Shown here piece by piece: positions 59,170 through 64,000 of a DNA stretch of 64,000 nucleotides (positions within the stretch are counted from its first letter, which is position 1; each line of letters opens with the position of its first letter). The stretch comes from Gonocerus acuteangulatus (lineage: Eukaryota > Arthropoda > Insecta > Hemiptera > Coreidae), in assembly GCA_946811695.1 (NCBI GenBank), contig OX328128.1:28862510-28926509 (forward strand), given 5' to 3'. Both the position numbers and the translations under genes were made by a program. The notes beneath the pieces were generated by a model, which was given only the letters and a program-made list of their open reading frames with translations, ran no database searches and was not told the DNA's origin.

Positions 59170-59698
59170 TTACACGGGTCAACATTTGATCTAAAACAGA
59201 ACAACACTTGGAGTGGAATGGCCCTTATAGGGTTTTTTGGTTCGCTGGTTACGATGAGCGAGTTGGTAAACCTTCATCACATCATTTTCAAAGTCATTTG
59301 AAAGTCAAATAGAGAAAAACAGTAGGAAAAATACGCCTTTTCCCAGAGGTCATTAGAAGGTCAAATAGAGAAAAAAGCGTTATAAATCTGTAAAAGTTCA
59401 TTCATAAATTCATTTTCAGAGAGGCAGTGTGAATCAAACAAACTATGGGTTCGGAAAACATAGGCATGTTTTGGGGGGGGGGGGGGGGGGGGGGGGGTAA
59501 AGTTCAAAGAAACTACGGATTCGGACTGAGGACTAGACATAGGCATGATTTTTTTCCAGATTTTTCCTGTTTTTTTTTTCTCTATTTGACCTTAAATCTG
59601 ACATGATGAAGGTTAACCAACCTGCTCATTGTAATCAGTGACCCCCAAAATCCCATTTCGAGTGTTTTTTTTTTTTAGATTAAATGTTGACCTGTGTT
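59170..59698. mobile_element. Fold-back/MITE with about 150-base arms and a G25 tract
   Basis: Left ACACGGGTCAACATTTGATC...GAGCGAGTTGGTAAACC, TCAAATAGAGAAAAAC; the right arm has the inverse (GTTTTTT...TCTATTTGACCTTA, GGTTAACCAACCTGCTCATT, TAAATGTTGACCTGTGT). The centre has a duplicated phrase (ACTATGGGTTCGG / ACTACGGATTCGG with CATAGGCATG) and 25 consecutive G at 59473-59497. Confidence 0.75.
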
Positions 59699-59701
59699 AT
59701 C

Positions 59702-60280
59702 ACATTATTAATTCGATTCTCGAGTAATCCTCCATTCTTAATACACCTGTGGAATATTTTCATAGAACCTACAAAATAGAGGAAATTTTAAGCCAAGATA
59801 ATATGAATGTAATGGAAACCTTGGGGGGGGGGGAAATTAGTTGACTCGAGATAACTTAAAAGGTAAAAAGAGAACCACACATAGTATTAATAAAAATCTG
59901 GCTGTACTCGACAAGATTGAGTAGAGAACAAAATATTTACAGGCTTCTATCTCTCTTGAGGAGTTTGGCCGATGGATAAGAAGGCAAGGCAGCAAAATGA
60001 GTTAAAGGGGTCGTACTCCCTGAATCCTTCGTCAAATATGCAAGTAGGAGGCGAGTGTCACCTTGGAAGGCAAGCCTGCATGAGGCCAACCTTTTAACTG
60101 AGGTCAGACCAAACGCTTAAGTTCATCAGGAGTTTAAGGCAAGGCTGACCAGTCTAGGACTTTCACAGAACAAATGACCTAGGTGCACCCCTGTGATTGT
60201 GGAGGGTAAGAGTCAGTAACTAATCTTATCTACATATAATTATTTTTATATAACTTGGTGAAATTACCAAACAACACTGG
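59702..60280. other. Intergenic, nothing recognised
   Basis: Mixed composition, one G-run near 59823. No gene or repeat family member that I can support. Confidence 0.4.
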
Positions 60281-60370
60281 TTTAGTTTATTTTTACAAAA
60301 CATCTTTCTCTTTAGATACCCATTAAACATACTGAGTTTAGTAGTCCTTATGAGCAAATTAGTAATTTGT
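60281..60370 (+). mobile_element. Helitron-like module fragment
   Basis: TGGTTTAGTTTATTTTTACA, CATCTTTCTCTTTAGATACC, ACTGAGTTTAGT and GAGCAAATTAGTAATTTG match one internal module of the family. Ends absent. Confidence 0.5.
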
Positions 60371-60584
60371 AACTGCAATCATGAAATATTTTTTGAAAAA
60401 TGGCTTAGAATCTTCTTTGATCATAAAAAATGACGATTCCTTTGGAAGACCAGATTCTCCTGGTTACAGTATAGTAAAAACAGATTGTCATGCATTAGAG
60501 TTCAATCTGACTAATTACGTGTCCATTATACAAACATTTTCTAAATTCGAATACTCTTTGAGACAAATTGCAAAAATAACTTCC

Positions 60585-60786
60585 TGCTTCGGCGCTAATG
60601 GCCAAGAATTATGTCAATGCGCTGTAAAAAAAAAAATAAAAATAACTTCCTTCGGGTCTCCCCGTGGTCTAGTGACCTTAGATTTTCATGCATGCAGGTG
60701 TGGGTTTGAGCCCCACTGACAGCAAAGATTTTTCTTATTTTAGCGATGTCGGCGCTAATAGTCCGTATCAGTGTGAAAAAAAAAAT
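60585..60786 (+). repeat. Two stacked SINE insertions sharing one target site
   Basis: AATAACTTCC occurs three times: 60575-60584, 60641-60650 and 60787-60796. Between the first two lies only a SINE tail (CGGCGCTAATGGCCAAGAAT, CAATGCGCTG, poly-A); between the last two a fuller family B copy (GGTCTCCCCGTGGTCTAGTG ... GTCGGCGCTAATAGTCCG, poly-A). Two retropositions into the same site, one after the other, explain this. Confidence 0.75.
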
Positions 60787-60865
60787 AATAACTTCCCTCA
60801 ACATTTAATATTTATAGAAAAGAAAATCCCCCAAAAAACATAAATGTGAAATAGAGGCCAAGTCC

Positions 60866-60920
60866 CCCCCCCCTCCAAGGAAACACTCCCCTCCCCAAGG
60901 AAACACTCCCCTCCCCAAGA
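60866..60920. repeat. C-rich 20-base tandem
   Basis: CCAAGGAAACACTCCCCTCC occurs twice in tandem with a partial third unit. Confidence 0.6.
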
Positions 60921-60929
60921 AGCGAGAAA

Positions 60930-61731
60930 TATCCCCTCCTAAAACCTCCAAACCATCCTACACTCCAAAAAAGTAGTATGAGTTGGTTTATTTAGTGTAC
61001 CATATTTTCAACCAAAAATATTTGCCAATACAAGAGATGATACAAGAAAGAAATGTCCAAGTTCATTACTTAGAAGACCTATTAGTTATTTACTAAGAAC
61101 AATAAAGACACTTCAACTGACTTTTAAAAACAACAATAAAAATACTTATATCCAGTTACTAAAATATCACTTTCATCAACCAGGTATATTCTTAAACTTG
61201 GCAATGTTTAGTCTCTAAAGATAATTTCGGCACAAATAAAACATTAGGTTCTTAATACTGAGATGATTCATTTGGTACCCCACATTATGGGTTTCGGACT
61301 TATATCTCGGAAACTATTCGATCTAGAATTATGAAAATTTCCAATTTTATTCACATCTAGTAGTATAATACCTGTGTAGAATTTTATAACTGTATCTTTA
61401 CCTGGTTGGAAGTTATGAGAGGGTAAAAATCGGCTCTAAGACCTCTTATAATATACTCACAGTATGCATAGGCCGGAACTTGGCCTGGCACACTACCGTG
61501 CGCCTAGATAGCAGAACAACAAGAAGTTTAAGGGTAATCAGCCATGTGTGTTACCAAGTATGTATTTCTATTATTTTAGGGGCCAAGAATCATATGTATT
61601 TAACCAAATAAAACATTTATTATAAAAATTTACTTATATATTTTAAAATACACATCACTGGATCAAATTATTCAATATGATCATAAAATAGAGTTTATAA
61701 AAACATTGTTGAAAGAGAAAAGACAGTAAGT
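60930..61731. other. Intergenic space downstream of the Peter pan-like gene
   Basis: AT-rich. It should include the 3' UTR of the minus-strand gene: on the minus strand AATAAA occurs near 61624 (plus-strand TTTATT). Nothing else recognised. Confidence 0.4.
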
Positions 61732-63342
61732 TCAGTGTCTCTTTCCTTGTTTTACACGAGTCCCAAGATTCTTCCTTTTGCTTGGAGCCTTCTTACCATT
61801 CTTCCTCTTGTTTGGGGCTCTCTTACCGTTCTTCCTTTTTACAACTTTAACTTTCTTCTGAGCAGGTTGCCTAATTGCTAATAGAGGATGCTTGATAACT
61901 TTTTTCCCTTTACGGAAATCATTATTTGGAGGTTTCACGTCACCTGACCATTTAATTGTTGTACTACGTCTCTTCTTTATTTTTTTAAGAGGTTCCTGAG
62001 GACTTTCATCTTCGGCTTTTCGTTTTAAAATGGATTTTCTGGCACCTCTTTGGAACAGTTCTGAAAAATGAAATGAAATAATTAGTTCAGAGATAATATG
62101 CGGGATAAGTTATTAATAAAGGTAAACAGTTATTAGCGTCTTTTGTCCCTCGTATGAATTAACTTGCCATGTTGTGGAATCATCCCTGGTAGCTGAATTG
62201 TGAAGGCATTTGAACTTTGAAAATGGACGTTCTGGCCTCAAATCCCAGAAGAATTAAGTTTTGTAAAAATAACGATTTGATAATTTTTACATAGTTATTG
62301 GCTATCAAAACATTCTCAAGATGAAGTTTTCATTTTCTCCCTCCAATTTTTTTTTTTTTTAATAACTCTATTTGGCGTTAACAACAAAGCAATACTTACA
62401 TTGTGTACCAACAGACCACAATAAGTTTACAATTTTAAACAAATAACCATAGTCCATTAGTTAAACGCGAGGAATGGATCTTTCTTCACTTCATATGAAC
62501 ATCACGTAAGATACACATACTTGTCATGAAGTAATGACCAACCAAATTTACAGCAGATTTTCGCCATGCTGGGTCTACTTAAAAACCCTAGTGGATTTTT
62601 TCAAATAAAAAGTTACTATAAATTCTATGTTACATTCATAACATTAATAACTATTAATTTCAAGATTATAAAGAATTTTGTTACTGCACCACATCCTTAA
62701 TTTTCATGACAGTAATTTTAGAACATTTAGATTTCGATCCTCTTATAAAGACAATATATTTAGAGCATTTTTTAACATTTTAAGTCATTTGATTGTATTT
62801 TAAGCACACATATTCAACATTTTAATTGTGTACTTTAGTTAAAACGTGTTTTTTTTTCTCCTTACATAAGGCAGCAAAGCATATATTTATCCGAAGCCAG
62901 AAAGGATATGTTCCATAAGCCTAAAACTCGAGCAATAGACGGGCAAGTTCAATTGCGCATTCGTGTACTTCAGAGGGAACTTCCCTTCCACTCTCCCTTC
63001 TGTTCGGCCATTTGCAAAGCTGAATGAACTGTAGGGTAGACGCATACAATAATATTTCTTTATCAAATTAACCAAGGATGGAAGAAGTAATACCTATGAA
63101 ATAGTAATGAACATATAATGAAAGTATCTGCACCTGGCTCGGGCGCCTGTCCAACTTCCTTAAGGTACCAATCAGCATCATTGTCGATGTCGTCTGTTGG
63201 TTCTTGAGCATTCTCATTACCAGAATGCTTTACTTCTGCTTTCTTCATTCCTTCAAGGCTTTTCCGGTTTGCTGCCTCTTTTTCTTCCATTTTTCTTTTA
63301 ACGTTTGCAAGTTGTTCCTTACGTCGTTTTTCTTTGAGTTTT
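61732..63342 (-). CDS. ppan: Peter pan/SSF1-like ribosome biogenesis protein, last two exons
   Basis: Minus-strand exons 63342-63134 and 62060-61732 join in phase 1 (G + AA). They encode KLKEKRRKEQLANVKRKMEE, a Lys/Glu helix, an acidic patch TDDIDNDADWYLKEVGQAPE joined to PELFQRGARKS, and a very Lys/Arg-rich tail (KKIKKRRSTTIKWSGDVKPP, three KRKNGK/KRKNL units, ending KQGKRH). The D-x-W/Y-Y-x-x-x-VG-x-x-P-x-x-x-LF block is typical of the C-terminus of Peter pan (PPAN), a Brix-domain nucleolar protein needed for 27S pre-rRNA processing in the large subunit. The Brix domain itself would lie in exons right of the window. Identification rests on this C-terminal block only. Confidence 0.68.
62061..63133 (-). 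other. Intron of the Peter pan-like gene
   Basis: Minus-strand donor CCAG|GTGCAG at 63134/63133 and acceptor TTTTTCAG ending 62061. The intron is AT-rich; no repeat family member recognised. Confidence 0.6.
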
Positions 63343-64000
63343 CTAAAAAATATAAAATTTTGATTAATAAATTAAACAAAACAAAAATATCATCTATCTT
63401 CATTTATTTTTGCAATATGGAGCCAGTAAAATAAGAGTGGTGTACTCCAATGTCCCTTTTGAGCTTTCTATCTTTCTTGTTGGCTAAAGGTGGATTCATA
63501 CTATATTGCACTAGAATTTCTAAAGTGACAAAACTCAAAAATTAGTTTTATTCACACCATCATAGTTATGACAATGAAATACATGGTAAATATCTCTTTA
63601 TGAACCATCAGAACTGTACGTACCTTGCTTCAGAGCTTGTACACCACAGGGAAATTGTGTCACTCTTCCTGTATGCCCCCCCTACATAAGCAAGAGTGAC
63701 ACATTTTCAGTTGAGTTTTAATTAGATTTGTGTCACTTTAGAAATACTAGTGCGTTATGTACAATCATCGGCAGGCCACTGTCCAGCAGCCGAGCGGCAA
63801 AATATTCTTCAATGTATATCCAATGAGGCAGTTCACACTTGGGCGGACTGTCACCTGCAGGCAGCGGACTTGATTCTCAGGGAGAATATTCTGATCGGTA
63901 CCAGTCGGTGCCTCGCCTTTTTTTTACTACATATTATTTGAAGTGTGTATTTTTGTTTATTTATCAATAATTTAATTTGATGATAAAAGTATAGAAAACT
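63343..64000. other. Upstream intron of the Peter pan-like gene to window end
   Basis: Follows the minus-strand acceptor TTTTAG|AAAAC. Holds a hairpin GTGTCACTCTT / AAGAGTGACAC (63657-63667 and 63692-63702) and GC-richer text around 63740-63910 that looks like a remnant of a dispersed element, not assigned. Presumed intron. Confidence 0.4.

Noticed and set aside
63750..63941. 63-codon frame near the right edge
   Set aside because: No recognised motif and it lies in the presumed intron of the Peter pan-like gene; probably a transposon remnant.

Overview
The window is nuclear DNA of an insect. It is AT-rich, has long introns bounded by GT-AG sites, and is packed with SINEs, MITE-like fold-backs, non-LTR retrotransposon remnants, Penelope-like remnants and a Helitron-like family. 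No prokaryotic operon, rRNA operon or CRISPR array is visible. The order of insect is not clear; a hemimetabolous insect with a large genome would fit, but that is inference.

Three host genes can be supported. (1) At the left, on the minus strand, the first coding exon of the Golgi GTPase Rab6 (2569-2638); the rest of the gene lies left of the window. (2) Most of the window is one plus-strand gene, 12115-57566, resolved here into 28 phase-compatible coding exons. It encodes a type II membrane protein of about 1938 residues with the architecture of Nudel, the follicle-cell serine protease needed for eggshell maturation and for starting the dorsoventral protease cascade: basic N-terminus, membrane anchor, furin-like site, Pro/Gln-rich region, LDLa repeats, SRCR-like segments, an intact trypsin domain, more LDLa repeats, a degenerate second protease domain, LDLa repeats and a C-terminal Cys-rich domain. 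(3) At the right, on the minus strand, the last two coding exons of a nucleolar ribosome-biogenesis protein of the Peter pan/SSF1 family (61732-63342); its upstream exons lie beyond the right edge.

Layout: 1-2.8 kb rab6 end; 2.8-12 kb intergenic, with a Jockey-like LINE (4.4-9.2 kb) split by a nested 1.2-kb Helitron-like element, a 5S-derived SINE and MITEs; 12.1-24 kb the first nudel intron, almost wholly repeats; 24-29 kb exons 2-5; 29-35 kb another repeat-filled intron with stacked and inverted copies of the same Helitron-like family; 35-57.6 kb exons 6-28, with MITEs, SINEs, a fold-back element carrying hammerhead-ribozyme motifs and a Penelope-like GIY-YIG remnant in the introns; 57.6-61.7 kb the nudel 3' end and intergenic repeats; 61.7-64 kb the Peter pan-like gene.

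The most notable signals are a Penelope-type hammerhead ribozyme motif with complete core and stems inside an intronic inverted repeat; SINE families with different RNA heads (5S rRNA and several tRNA types) that share 3' tail modules; a Helitron-like non-autonomous family with a 3' hairpin plus CTAA end and internal tandem modules; and a roughly 0.9-kb array of quasi-palindromic GTAATCACA units in a nudel intron.
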